From Robiginitomaculum sp. (GTDB lineage Bacteria > Pseudomonadota > Alphaproteobacteria > Caulobacterales > Maricaulaceae): DNA of 14,511 nt. Both the position numbers and the translations under genes were made by a program. The notes under the pieces were generated by a model, which saw nothing but the letters and a program-made list of their open reading frames with translations, made no database searches and was not told the DNA's origin. Of this stretch, positions 1 through 7,518 are shown piece after piece; position 1 is the stretch's first letter, and every line of letters begins with the position of its first letter. The stretch covers positions 1 to 14,511 of the forward strand of contig JALSHM010000319.1 of assembly GCA_026982235.1 (NCBI GenBank). Direction: 5' to 3'.

Positions 1-749
1 TTATTGAAATGATTACAACGAGTTTGCGGGCTTCTGGAAAACCCAACCTTTATTACCTCAAATCCATCTAACTCGTCTTTAGGTCTACCTAGGAAGTGTG
101 ATAGATTTCCTTTGAGCCGTAAAATATAGAGTTCTTTTGGACTATCCTGCTCAACTATTACTTCATAATTATTTCTTGCTCCAAATACTGCCTTAGATGG
201 TGATAGTTTGGCTGGTGAAGCTTCGGTAATATTTTCACTTTTATAAACTTGACGGCGCACAAATGTGAAATCAAGTAGCTTTTTAGCCTCCTCTGGCAAC
301 AGCCTCACGCCTTGTGAACCAATCAAAATCGCGGCCTGCGTACTATATGTTTTAGGTGCGAAACTTTCAATTGATACTCGATTTTCAGGTATAAGCTCCC
401 ACGCACCCACACATCTTACACCATCAGTCCATTTGTCTAAACGGTTAAGCCTTTTATTTTTTTGAATTTGCACGGGGGCTATAAACTCATGTGAATGACC
501 TACTTGATGATTAGTTTGATAAAAACCTAAAATCTTACCACGCATATTTTCAGGTGTCTCAGGGCTTTTCGCGCCGTAAATTACAATCAATGCTCCCGGT
601 TTTGTCTCGCGTAAAAATTTATCTCTTTGCCCCGATAAGGAAAAACCAATGCAACCCCATTCCTCGGGTGTCCAACCATAAAATGATGTTAGCCATACAT
701 TTGGTGGGTCTGCATAAATGTGTTCAGCAGGTTTTCCTAAATCTTTCAC
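1..749 (-). CDS. Partial gene: putative PUA/EVE-like domain plus GIY-YIG-like nuclease domain, cut by left edge
   Basis: Reading the minus strand from a GTG at 747-749 gives 249 codons with no stop, running off the left edge, so the C-terminus is missing. TAA lies in frame directly before the GTG, so no earlier start is possible, and AGGAGAGG sits 11 bases upstream. Residues 15-100 contain DPPNVW, GALIVIYGAKS (52-62) and RGKILGFYQ (70-78), a small beta-barrel pattern that could be a PUA/EVE-type domain; this is a guess from texture. Residues 207-249 (ELYILRLKG, then VIKVGFSRSPQTRCNHF) resemble the first half of a GIY-YIG/T5orf172 nuclease: YIL for the first motif, KVG for the second, then an arginine helix. 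The expected Glu and Asn of the active site would lie beyond the edge. The DNA is A+T-rich compared with rpoD, suggesting transfer. A type IV-like restriction role is inference; DNA repair or a selfish element is possible. Confidence 0.8.
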   Translation of the reverse strand, partial: MKDLGKPAEHIYADPPNVWLTSFYGWTPEEWGCIGFSLSGQRDKFLRETKPGALIVIYGAKSPETPENMRGKILGFYQTNHQVGHSHEFIAPVQIQKNKRLNRLDKWTDGVRCVGAWELIPENRVSIESFAPKTYSTQAAILIGSQGVRLLPEEAKKLLDFTFVRRQVYKSENITEASPAKLSPSKAVFGARNNYEVIVEQDSPKELYILRLKGNLSHFLGRPKDELDGFEVIKVGFSRSPQTRCNHFN

Positions 750-760
750 TTATAAACCGT

Positions 761-768
761 CCTCTCCT
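761..768 (-). promoter_or_regulatory. Ribosome binding site overlapping the rpoD stop codon
   Basis: AGGAGAGG on the minus strand shares two bases with the rpoD TAG (767-769) and precedes the GTG start at 749 by 11 bases. It supports the GTG start of the left-edge gene, and it implies that ribosomes finishing rpoD would arrive on the initiation site of the next gene. The spacing is slightly longer than ideal. Confidence 0.55.
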
Positions 769-2863
769 ACTGATTAAGGAAACTCCTAAGCTTCCTTGAC
801 CTACTCGGATGTTTCAGTTTGCGCAATGCTTTTGCTTCGATCTGCCGGATACGTTCGCGGGTCACGCTGAATTGTTGGCCGACTTCTTCTAGGGTGTGGT
901 CGGTGTTCATGCCTATGCCGAAGCGCATGCGCAGGACGCGTTCTTCGCGCGGCGTTAAGCTTGCCAGTACGCGGGTTGTTGTCTCGCGCAGGTTGGATTG
1001 GATGGCGGCATCTATGGGCAGGATAGCGCTGCTGTCCTCAATGAAATCACCGAGCTGGCTGTCTTCTTCGTCGCCGATTGGGGTTTCGAGCGATATTGGC
1101 TCTTTGGCGATTTTCATCACTTTGCGCACTTTATCCAGTGGCATAGCCAGCTTCTTGGCCAGTTCTTCTGGTGTTGGTTCGCGGCCAATTTCGTGCAAAA
1201 TTTGACGGCTAGTGCGGACGATCTTGTTTATGGTCTCTATCATATGCACCGGGATACGAATGGTGCGGGCTTGATCCGCGATAGAGCGGGTGATGGCCTG
1301 GCGTATCCACCAGGTCGCATAGGTGGAGAATTTATAGCCGCGTCTGTATTCAAATTTATCCACGGCTTTCATCAAGCCGATATTGCCCTCTTGGATGAGG
1401 TCAAGGAATTGCAGACCACGATTAGTGTATTTTTTGGCAATAGAAATCACCAGACGCAAATTAGCTTCGACCATTTCTTTTTTGGCCTGCGCCGCTTCGC
1501 GTTCGCCCTTTTGCACGGTCTGAACAATGCGGCGAAACTCATCGACAGGCACGCCGGTTTCCTGAGCTTGCTCGGCAATTTCCGCCCTTAATTTCTCAAT
1601 AGTACGCTTTTCGCGGCCAATAAATCTGTCCCAAGCTTCGGAGCGCCCACGTAAGTTTTCTAGCCAGTCCGGGTTTAGCTCGCTCCCCAGATAGCAAGCA
1701 AGGAAGTCCTGGCGCGGCACGCCATTCCCATCAGCAAGGCGCATCAATTTGCCTTCAAGCCCAATTAGGCGTTTATTGATAGCGTAAAGCTGTCCCACCA
1801 AAGCTTCAATCCGGGCATTGTTCAGCTGCAAGGATTTTAGTTCTTTTATGATTGTTTCTTGAAGAGCATCAAATTCTATCTGTTGCGGCTTGCGTAGTGA
1901 TTTGCCTTTGAGCCGTGCCCGGATTTGCATATCCTGCAAGCTTTGGAATCGGCCAAAATCCCGACCAATATTATTAAGGATTTCAAGTATACCCTCACGA
2001 AGCTCCGCTTCCATGGCCGCCATTGACAGATTTATTTTCTCGTCTTCATCTTCTTCTTCGTCGTCATCAAGGGTTTTTTCACCCTCGGCGTGGGTGGCAA
2101 GCTTCAGCACGGGGCCGTGCTTGGGCTTTTCAATCTTCTCGCCTTTTTCAGGCTCAATTTCACCTTTTTCAATTTTCTCACGCCGCACAGCTGCGTCTGA
2201 ACGGTCTTCCTGGATATTGCCAATAGACAAATTATAGGTGGTATCCAAATCAATAATATCACGGAGCAGAATACGTTCTTCTTCAAGCTCTTCACGCCAT
2301 ACCATAATGGCTTCAAAGGTCAGAGCACTTTCGCACAGACCTTTAATCATGGTATCGCGTCCGGCCTCTATACGTTTGGCTATGGCGATTTCGCCTTCGC
2401 GGGATAGAAGCTCAACCGTACCCATTTCACGCAAATACATACGCACAGGATCGTCGGTTCTATCGTGGGCAGGCTTGGAATTTCCGCCCTTAACGACACG
2501 GCTGTCAGCCTTCGTTAGCGTATTGTTGGACGTATCGCCTTGGTCTTTATCGTCGACTACCGAAATGCCAAGATCAGATAATTGGGTGAGCGTAACTTCG
2601 ATTTGATCCGGTGTTATCTCATCAACATTCAGATGCTTGTTCAGTTCAGACGTAGCCAGCAAGCCGCTTTTCTTGGCCACCGCAATCATGCGCTTAACGG
2701 CAACATCGTTCATGTCGAGCATTGTGGTTTTTTCTTTTGGCGCGGCCTCGACTGGTTCAATGACAGTTTCTTCTGCCACTGCTTTTTTAGCCGTAGCTTT
2801 CTTAGCTGTTGTCTTTTTCGTCGCTTTCTTAGCGGCTGGTTTTTCAGTGGCTGCTTTAGCCAT
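767..2863 (-). CDS. rpoD: RNA polymerase primary sigma factor RpoD (sigma-70)
   Basis: This is the housekeeping sigma factor that directs core RNA polymerase to most promoters. The 698 residues show the full group 1 layout. A lysine-alanine-rich tail (1-46) precedes region 1.1 (about 48-105) and region 1.2 (DPVRMYLREMG, 138-148). A long non-conserved region with acidic and Lys/Glu-rich stretches (about 171-445) follows. Region 2 contains NLRLVISIAKKYTNRGLQFL (468-487) and the -10-reading ATWWIRQAITRSIADQ (516-531); region 3 is about 542-617. Region 4 has the -35-binding helix-turn-helix (EEVGQQFSVTRERIRQIEAKA, split at 659-670 and 671-679). The ATG is preceded by GGAGAAG at four bases. It lies 167 bases after dnaG on the same strand, as in the macromolecular-synthesis operon. 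No terminator is visible after its TAG. Confidence 0.98.
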   Translation of the reverse strand: MAKAATEKPAAKKATKKTTAKKATAKKAVAEETVIEPVEAAPKEKTTMLDMNDVAVKRMIAVAKKSGLLATSELNKHLNVDEITPDQIEVTLTQLSDLGISVVDDKDQGDTSNNTLTKADSRVVKGGNSKPAHDRTDDPVRMYLREMGTVELLSREGEIAIAKRIEAGRDTMIKGLCESALTFEAIMVWREELEEERILLRDIIDLDTTYNLSIGNIQEDRSDAAVRREKIEKGEIEPEKGEKIEKPKHGPVLKLATHAEGEKTLDDDEEEDEDEKINLSMAAMEAELREGILEILNNIGRDFGRFQSLQDMQIRARLKGKSLRKPQQIEFDALQETIIKELKSLQLNNARIEALVGQLYAINKRLIGLEGKLMRLADGNGVPRQDFLACYLGSELNPDWLENLRGRSEAWDRFIGREKRTIEKLRAEIAEQAQETGVPVDEFRRIVQTVQKGEREAAQAKKEMVEANLRLVISIAKKYTNRGLQFLDLIQEGNIGLMKAVDKFEYRRGYKFSTYATWWIRQAITRSIADQARTIRIPVHMIETINKIVRTSRQILHEIGREPTPEELAKKLAMPLDKVRKVMKIAKEPISLETPIGDEEDSQLGDFIEDSSAILPIDAAIQSNLRETTTRVLASLTPREERVLRMRFGIGMNTDHTLEEVGQQFSVTRERIRQIEAKALRKLKHPSRSRKLRSFLNQ

Positions 2864-2894
2864 AAATCTTCTCCATTACGCGGCGCGGGATACC

Positions 2895-2910
2895 AACCTT
2901 AAATAAGGTT
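2895..2910 (-). promoter_or_regulatory. Palindrome overlapping a possible rpoD promoter
   Basis: AACCTT-AAAT-AAGGTT is an inverted repeat 32 bases upstream of the rpoD start. On the minus strand a weak promoter can be read: TTGTTT at 2923-2928, a 17-base spacer, then TATTTA at 2900-2905, which falls inside the palindrome. The spacer is ideal but each hexamer matches the consensus at only three positions. An internal promoter before rpoD is usual in this operon, and a symmetrical site on its -10 box would suit repressor control. Both readings are inference. Confidence 0.25.
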
Positions 2911-2941
2911 ACTCCAACGCCAAAACAACCCCGTCCCGCCC

Positions 2942-2957
2942 AAAACTTTTCAGTTTT
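2942..2957 (-). other. Small hairpin in the dnaG-rpoD gap
   Basis: AAAACT and AGTTTT form a six-pair stem that, on the minus (transcribed) strand, closes a GAAA tetraloop. The stem is A+T-rich and no U-run follows, so it is not a rho-independent terminator. It might mark an mRNA processing site between dnaG and rpoD. I see nothing else definite in the 167-base gap apart from the palindrome at 2895-2910. Confidence 0.25.
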
Positions 2958-3030
2958 CTGGCAGGTGGAGCCTCTTCTTTGTGCGCCCGCACGAAATGCG
3001 AACCCGTATATATTCGCACACCCCAAGAGC

Positions 3031-4860
3031 CTATGATGACTTTTTGGGTCCCGTTGCGCGTGACAGGCGCTGTAATGCGTCCGTCTTGTCAGAGCGAATG
3101 GTGTCGGCCAAGCGCCCCCTTGCTTCTTCTCTGGCTGCGTTACCGCTTTCGCGGCTCATCAATTTCCCTGCCTCTGCCAGCCATATTGTACGGCGTTTAG
3201 CAATGTCAGCGTCAACGCCGCCCATAGCCGCTATGGCCAGATTGCGCTCTCGCAAGAAAGGTTTAATAGTTGCAACCAGCCCTTCGTCCTCTATATGGGC
3301 AATGAGCGCGCGTTTATCAACCGCTATTGTGTCTTGCCAATAGCTTAAAAGTGCATTTTGCAAGCTTTCGCAGGCTGGCGAGCTAAATTTCAGGCTAAAC
3401 AGAGTTTGGTCAATGCGCTCTAGAAGTTCCGGCCATTCCAACACCGCCCCGATTAGACGCCGCTCGCGAGCCATCTGTTGGGCTTCGGGCAGCATTTTAC
3501 TTTGCTGGACTTTAGTCGGCTTTTGCTTGCCGCCCCATGTTTTATATTTGCTCCCCGGCGTCCATTTAGGTCGGCCAAACTCTTTATCAAACCGCCCGAG
3601 TAATGCCGTCTGATATTGGTCGCGCACACTCTTATCGCTAATTTCGTGTAGGGCTTCAAATATACGTTTCTTAAGACCGGCCTTAGCTTCGGGACTATCC
3701 AAACGCTCGCGCTCTACTTCTTGCCGCCATAACATATCAACCAGCGCCACAGATTTCTCCAATACGCGTTTCATAGCCTCCGCACCCTTAGCACGTATAA
3801 GATCGTCCGGATCCATATTGTCTGGCATCAAAGCAAAGCGTAAAGTCTGTCCTGGGCGCAACAAAGGCAAAGCCCGCTCTACTGAACGAAATGCTGCCCT
3901 AAGGCCAGCTTTATCGCCGTCAAAGCAAAGTATCGGCTCTGGCCCCGCCCGCCACAAAAGCAATAATTGCTGTTCGGTTAAAGCTGTGCCCAGCGGCGCA
4001 CAAGCATGTTCAAATCCGGCGCGCACCAGCGCAATAACATCCATATAACCCTCGGCAACGATTAGCCCGCGCGCACCATTGTTTGGATTGTGCAAGGCCT
4101 TGCGGGCTTCTGGATAACGGTAAAGCACACTACCTTTATGAAATATATTGGTTTCTGGGGAGTTTAAGTATTTGGCTTTGGCGTCTTTATCCAGTGCCCG
4201 TCCACCAAATGCAATCAGCCGCCCACGTGCATCGGTGATGGGGAACATAATGCGGTTTCTAAATCTATCCCACGGCTTGCGGTTTTCCTGACCATCATCA
4301 GGGCGTATCACCATACCAGCTTCCACCAACCGATCTAAAGACGCACCTTGCTGGGTCAATTCATCAACCAAGGCATTAAAATCATTGGGGGCAAAACCAA
4401 TACCGAACCGCTTGCAGTCTTCACCCGTGAGACCACGCCCCTTGAGATAAGCCCGCGCCTCTTTACCAATTTCCCGGCGCAAGCACTTTTCGAAAAACGC
4501 TTTTGAGCGCTCAATCCAGCTTATGGTTTTTTTGTTGGACGCCGCGCGGGCTTCCGCTTGCGGATCAGCGGCGGGAAGCTCCATCCCGGCTTGAACGGCG
4601 AGGCGCTCCACTGCCTCAGGGAAGCTTAGCCCCTCAATTTCCATCAAAAATGAAATAATATCCCCGTGTTTGCCCGAAGAAAAACAGTGGTAAAATCCTT
4701 TCTCATCATTAACAAAAAACGATGGTGTCTTTTCATTGGTGAACGGCGACAACCCAGCAAATTCCCGTCCTTGGCGTTTAAGCTTGACATGCTTACCCAC
4801 CACGTCCGAAACGCGAATCCGCGCCTTTAATTCTTCAATAAAATGTTCACCAAATTGCAT
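3031..4860 (-). CDS. dnaG: DNA primase DnaG, with a degenerate zinc-binding domain
   Basis: DnaG makes the RNA primers for lagging-strand synthesis at the replication fork. The 609 residues are a normal length. The N-terminal CHC2-type domain (about 1-95) keeps its fold signature (NEKTPSFFVNDEKGFYHCF, 42-60), but ligand positions read Ser38, Thr41, Cys59 and Ser62 where E. coli has Cys, His, Cys, Cys, so zinc cannot be held in the usual way. The catalytic TOPRIM core is intact: VAEGYMD with Glu270 and Asp274, CFDGD with Asp314 and Asp316, and MDPDD with Asp350 and Asp352. The C-terminal part (about 430-609), with a basic linker near 436-455, is the probable helicase-binding region. The start MQFGEHFIEELKARI matches the family, although no clear Shine-Dalgarno sequence precedes it. 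rpoD follows in the same direction. Confidence 0.97.
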   Translation of the reverse strand: MQFGEHFIEELKARIRVSDVVGKHVKLKRQGREFAGLSPFTNEKTPSFFVNDEKGFYHCFSSGKHGDIISFLMEIEGLSFPEAVERLAVQAGMELPAADPQAEARAASNKKTISWIERSKAFFEKCLRREIGKEARAYLKGRGLTGEDCKRFGIGFAPNDFNALVDELTQQGASLDRLVEAGMVIRPDDGQENRKPWDRFRNRIMFPITDARGRLIAFGGRALDKDAKAKYLNSPETNIFHKGSVLYRYPEARKALHNPNNGARGLIVAEGYMDVIALVRAGFEHACAPLGTALTEQQLLLLWRAGPEPILCFDGDKAGLRAAFRSVERALPLLRPGQTLRFALMPDNMDPDDLIRAKGAEAMKRVLEKSVALVDMLWRQEVERERLDSPEAKAGLKKRIFEALHEISDKSVRDQYQTALLGRFDKEFGRPKWTPGSKYKTWGGKQKPTKVQQSKMLPEAQQMARERRLIGAVLEWPELLERIDQTLFSLKFSSPACESLQNALLSYWQDTIAVDKRALIAHIEDEGLVATIKPFLRERNLAIAAMGGVDADIAKRRTIWLAEAGKLMSRESGNAAREEARGRLADTIRSDKTDALQRLSRATGPKKSS

Positions 4861-5165
4861 GGCGCTAATCTAGGGTGGTTTTGAGAGGAATGCCAGAAAG
4901 ATATTCAAGCGGGAAGTTCAATAACTGCAAAATTCTTCCCCACCTATTCTTGGCTTTTTACCTCTTATTAGTCATAGCGCTTAAATAGATAAAAAGCATT
5001 CTTCCCTATTATACACCCTTGGCTATCTAGGCAGTGCCCTTATACGCTTTGATCTTGGGAGATAAAATTGCAAAAATATATTTGGAATAAGACAAATATA
5101 GACACTCGCCCCGGTACAACCATCCAGTATAGCTATTATGATCCAATTCAACAGGTTCACCTCCA
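4861..5165. other. 305-base divergent intergenic region between dnaG and the DUF11 gene
   Basis: This gap separates two divergently oriented genes and should carry promoters for both, but I could not pick convincing -35/-10 pairs in either direction. It contains an inverted repeat, GGGAAG at 4911-4916 with CTTCCC at 4935-4940 (18-base loop), and the imperfect direct repeat listed separately. The genes often found just upstream of dnaG in alphaproteobacteria (for example a yqeY homologue) are absent, and no short gene is evident. Confidence 0.5.
4932..5024. repeat. Imperfect direct repeat, two copies about 66 bases apart
   Basis: ATTCTTCCC occurs at 4932-4940 and 4998-5006, and CTTGGCT at 4949-4955 and 5018-5024. 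Two 24-27-base blocks therefore share the same first and last words with different middles. They could be paired protein-binding sites in the divergent promoter region or an old local duplication; there is no further evidence. Confidence 0.35.
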
Positions 5166-6518
5166 ATGAAACCGCTTGAAGACCCCGTACAAATGTCTAA
5201 TCGACAAAGCAATGCCTTATCGCAAGCCAAAATAGGTTTGGCGTGTCTTTGCCTAGTATTATTTACAACCGCCAGCAATGCTATGGCTGGCAGCACACTC
5301 ACTATTTCTGACGAAGTCTTTGGCAATAATGCTACAAGCCGCACAAATGCAAATATTTTGGATGATGCGTGGGGGGCAAGTTTCCCTACGGGTTCTTACC
5401 GGCCTGACTTATTTCTCGGCGGCGCAGGATTTACAGGCAGCAAACTATTCACGGATCCAAGCGGTGCTAGCTACCAAGTTGACTGGGAGGTAGGTCGCAT
5501 AAATCAAGTTGGCCCAGGTTTGCCAACTTCAACAAGTTTCATATTAGCAACAGGCGGCTCGGTTACAATTGGTCCTAGCACCACTATACAAAGCTCCTCC
5601 CCAAACCCCTACTCAACTGACACACGTTTATCTACCAGCGTATCAGGTACAGGGCTAAAAGCCGTAAAATTGGACTTTAACAATAGCGCTACGGATATTT
5701 ACGCGTTCGGCTTCTATGTTGGGGATCTCGAATCCCGTCCGAACAACGGCACGGTTGGCCGTGTCATTGTTTTTGATAAGAGCGGTGTCGTTATCGGAGA
5801 TCATCCTATTATTTACACAGGCACTGTAAAAACCACAGGCGGTGATGTCCTTTATACAGTCACAGAACCTGTCGGTGCGCCGAGTGGGTCTGCCAATAAT
5901 GATAACGGCGATTGGGGTAATGCGACCACAGCCTTCCTGTCTATCGCATCGGATATTGCTATCGGATCGGTAATCGTTCATGTGGGGGATGATGACCATA
6001 CAACCAATAATACTGGCTCAACCGAACAACTCGGCATTACCGGATTTCAAATTCCAGCCGAACCAATAACGCCAGGAACTGCACAATTAACAGCCGTTAA
6101 ATCAGTCGCTTTATTTGACACATCCGCAAGCGCCTATGCAGTGCCTGGGGAAGATGTAGTGTATTCCATTGCCGTTACCAATGAAGGCGATGGTGAAGCT
6201 GATAATAATTCGATTTTTCTCGTTGATAAATTGCCAAATGATTTAGTGTTTTTTAATGGCGATGCAGATGGTCCTGGCCCTGGAGCGGGTGCCGTCCTCT
6301 TCAGTCAAAATAGTGCTGGTTTGACATTCGATGTGGCTACTGATGTCAAATACTCCGATGGCCCAGCCGCCCCCGCAAATTTTGCATCTTGCACTTATAG
6401 CCCTGCGACAGGCTACGACCCTGCGGTTAAATATATTTGCCTGAACCCAAAAGGTGCCATGGCGAATGGCGCGCCTTTCCCCAGTTTCACGGTAGATTTT
6501 CGCGCACAAATAAAATAA
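5166..6518 (+). CDS. Secreted DUF11-domain surface protein
   Basis: The protein has up to 450 residues. Its N-terminus carries a Sec signal peptide whose hydrophobic core IGLACLCLVLFTTASNAMA ends in an AMA/G cleavage site. ATG at 5193 (MSNRQSN) gives a more usual n-region than the upstream ATG at 5166; neither has a strong Shine-Dalgarno sequence. The middle part (about 45-300) is rich in Gly, Ser, Thr and Asn, looks like an extracellular beta-sandwich, and holds an acidic VGDDDHTTNN stretch that might bind calcium. The last ~145 residues are one DUF11-type repeat, from LTAVKSVALFDTS through DVVYSIAVTNEGDG to SFTVDFRAQIK. No PEP-CTERM or LPXTG anchor and no transmembrane helix follow, and the gene ends with TAA TAA. 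It is probably exported to the cell surface or envelope. Its function is not known. Confidence 0.85.
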   Translation: MKPLEDPVQMSNRQSNALSQAKIGLACLCLVLFTTASNAMAGSTLTISDEVFGNNATSRTNANILDDAWGASFPTGSYRPDLFLGGAGFTGSKLFTDPSGASYQVDWEVGRINQVGPGLPTSTSFILATGGSVTIGPSTTIQSSSPNPYSTDTRLSTSVSGTGLKAVKLDFNNSATDIYAFGFYVGDLESRPNNGTVGRVIVFDKSGVVIGDHPIIYTGTVKTTGGDVLYTVTEPVGAPSGSANNDNGDWGNATTAFLSIASDIAIGSVIVHVGDDDHTTNNTGSTEQLGITGFQIPAEPITPGTAQLTAVKSVALFDTSASAYAVPGEDVVYSIAVTNEGDGEADNNSIFLVDKLPNDLVFFNGDADGPGPGAGAVLFSQNSAGLTFDVATDVKYSDGPAAPANFASCTYSPATGYDPAVKYICLNPKGAMANGAPFPSFTVDFRAQIK

Positions 6519-6597
6519 TAATCACCGATTTGAACCCATGCGCGAAAGCCTTTATGAACACAGCATAACAGCTATGCGCGTATAGCACTTCCTTGAT

Positions 6598-6625
6598 TTG
6601 TATTTTGTGTCATCCTCCCTATATG
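6598..6625 (+). promoter_or_regulatory. Possible panD promoter
   Basis: TTGTAT at 6598-6603 and TATATG at 6620-6625 are separated by 16 bases and lie 31 bases before the panD start, which has AAGGAA eight bases upstream. The -10 box matches five of six consensus positions only loosely, so this is a candidate. A weak GCATA/TATGC hairpin at 6563-6577 precedes it but lacks the U-run of a terminator. Confidence 0.3.
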
Positions 6626-6656
6626 CAATGTGTAACCACCCGAAAGGAACACTCTC

Positions 6657-7010
6657 ATGATCGTTAAAATGATGAAAAGTAAGCTACACCGTGCCACTGT
6701 CACACAGGCGGATTTGCATTATGAAGGCTCTATTTCTATTGACACGGATTTACTGGAGCGGGCGGATATTCTGCCCAATGAGCAAGTGGATATTCTTAAT
6801 ATCACAAATGGTGAGCGGTTTACGACATATGCTATCGAAGCCCCGCGCGGCTCCAAGACCTTTGGTCTGAACGGTGCCGCCGCCAGACGGGTGCAGGTTG
6901 GCGACCAAATTATTGTTGTCACCTATTGCGACATGGAGCGCAAAAAAGCCCGCAATTACGCCCCAACCGTCGTGCTTTTGGACAAAAACAATGAGATTGT
7001 TAAGCGTTGA
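6657..7010 (+). CDS. panD: Aspartate 1-decarboxylase PanD
   Basis: PanD decarboxylates L-aspartate to beta-alanine, the precursor used with pantoate to make pantothenate and then coenzyme A. The 117-residue proenzyme is a typical length. It self-cleaves between Gly24 and Ser25 in HYEGSISID to make the pyruvoyl cofactor from Ser25. Other active-site residues are present in register with E. coli: Lys9, Tyr22, Arg54 and Tyr58 (TNGERFTTYAIEAPRGS), as is the LNGAAARR motif. This agreement in numbering supports the ATG at 6657, which has AAGGAA upstream. The gene stands alone: panB and panC are not in the window. It runs convergent to the DksA-like gene with 70 bases between and no clear terminator. 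Confidence 0.97.
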   Translation: MIVKMMKSKLHRATVTQADLHYEGSISIDTDLLERADILPNEQVDILNITNGERFTTYAIEAPRGSKTFGLNGAAARRVQVGDQIIVVTYCDMERKKARNYAPTVVLLDKNNEIVKR

Positions 7011-7080
7011 TTTCCCCATCCCCGCCCTAGCAAGAACCTCACTCCGCTCGGTTATCGGTGTTATCCAAATAGCTTAGAGG

Positions 7081-7404
7081 TCATGATTTCACCATACAGT
7101 TTTTGCAAAATGGGGTTTGGGGGATGATGTCTAAACGGTCTGTGGAAATATCTTTGCCGCACTTGGCGCATTCGCCGTAAGTGCCCTCATCTATACGCGC
7201 CAGCGCGGCTTTAATACCACGAATTTCATCTAGACCCATATTTCCCAAATCTTCCAACACTTCATCCTCTTCGCGTTCAGTAGCGTTTTCGTCCCAGTCG
7301 GGGTTGGGTTGGTCATCAAGGCGGCCTTCAATATTGTCGAGCCGCCCTTCCAAATAGGCCAAGCGTTTACGCATTTGCGCCTCATATTTACGGACATCTA
7401 TCAT
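7081..7404 (-). CDS. DksA/TraR-family zinc-finger protein
   Basis: This 107-residue protein belongs to the DksA/TraR family, members of which bind the secondary channel of RNA polymerase and can alter transcription with ppGpp. Residues 1-31 and 42-72 look like the two arms of a short coiled coil. The four-cysteine zinc finger is complete: Cys79 and Cys82 (YGECAKCGKDIS), Cys100 and Cys103 (FCKNC). The tip between the arms reads DWDENA (36-41), so Asp36, Glu39 and Ala41 match the DxxDxA tip of E. coli DksA with one conservative change. It is shorter than DksA (about 150), so it is more likely a secondary paralogue than the main DksA. GGGAGAGAAG precedes the ATG. It is divergent from the DUF2339 gene. 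Confidence 0.87.
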   Translation of the reverse strand: MIDVRKYEAQMRKRLAYLEGRLDNIEGRLDDQPNPDWDENATEREEDEVLEDLGNMGLDEIRGIKAALARIDEGTYGECAKCGKDISTDRLDIIPQTPFCKNCMVKS

Positions 7405-7518
7405 ATCGTTCTTCTCTCCCTATATTTATGTATTATCTACCCAGATTAACAGGCTTGCCCTTGTAAATGGTCCGGCGCATAATGTCGCACATAGAGGCTT
7501 GGTAAATTGGGAACATCG

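Noticed and set aside
265..799. Small plus-strand open frames at 265-465 and 554-799
   Set aside because: They lie opposite the longer, better supported minus-strand gene with its GTG start and strong ribosome binding site, and show no protein-like features.
2942..2992. Rho-independent terminator between dnaG and rpoD
   Set aside because: Two small hairpins exist (2942-2957 and GTGC-GCCC-GCAC at 2981-2992), but neither is followed by a U-run in the transcribed direction.
5027..5344. Minus-strand open frame of 105 codons overlapping the DUF11 gene start
   Set aside because: It overlaps the signal-peptide region of the DUF11 protein in antisense, has no recognisable motif and has no good ribosome binding site.
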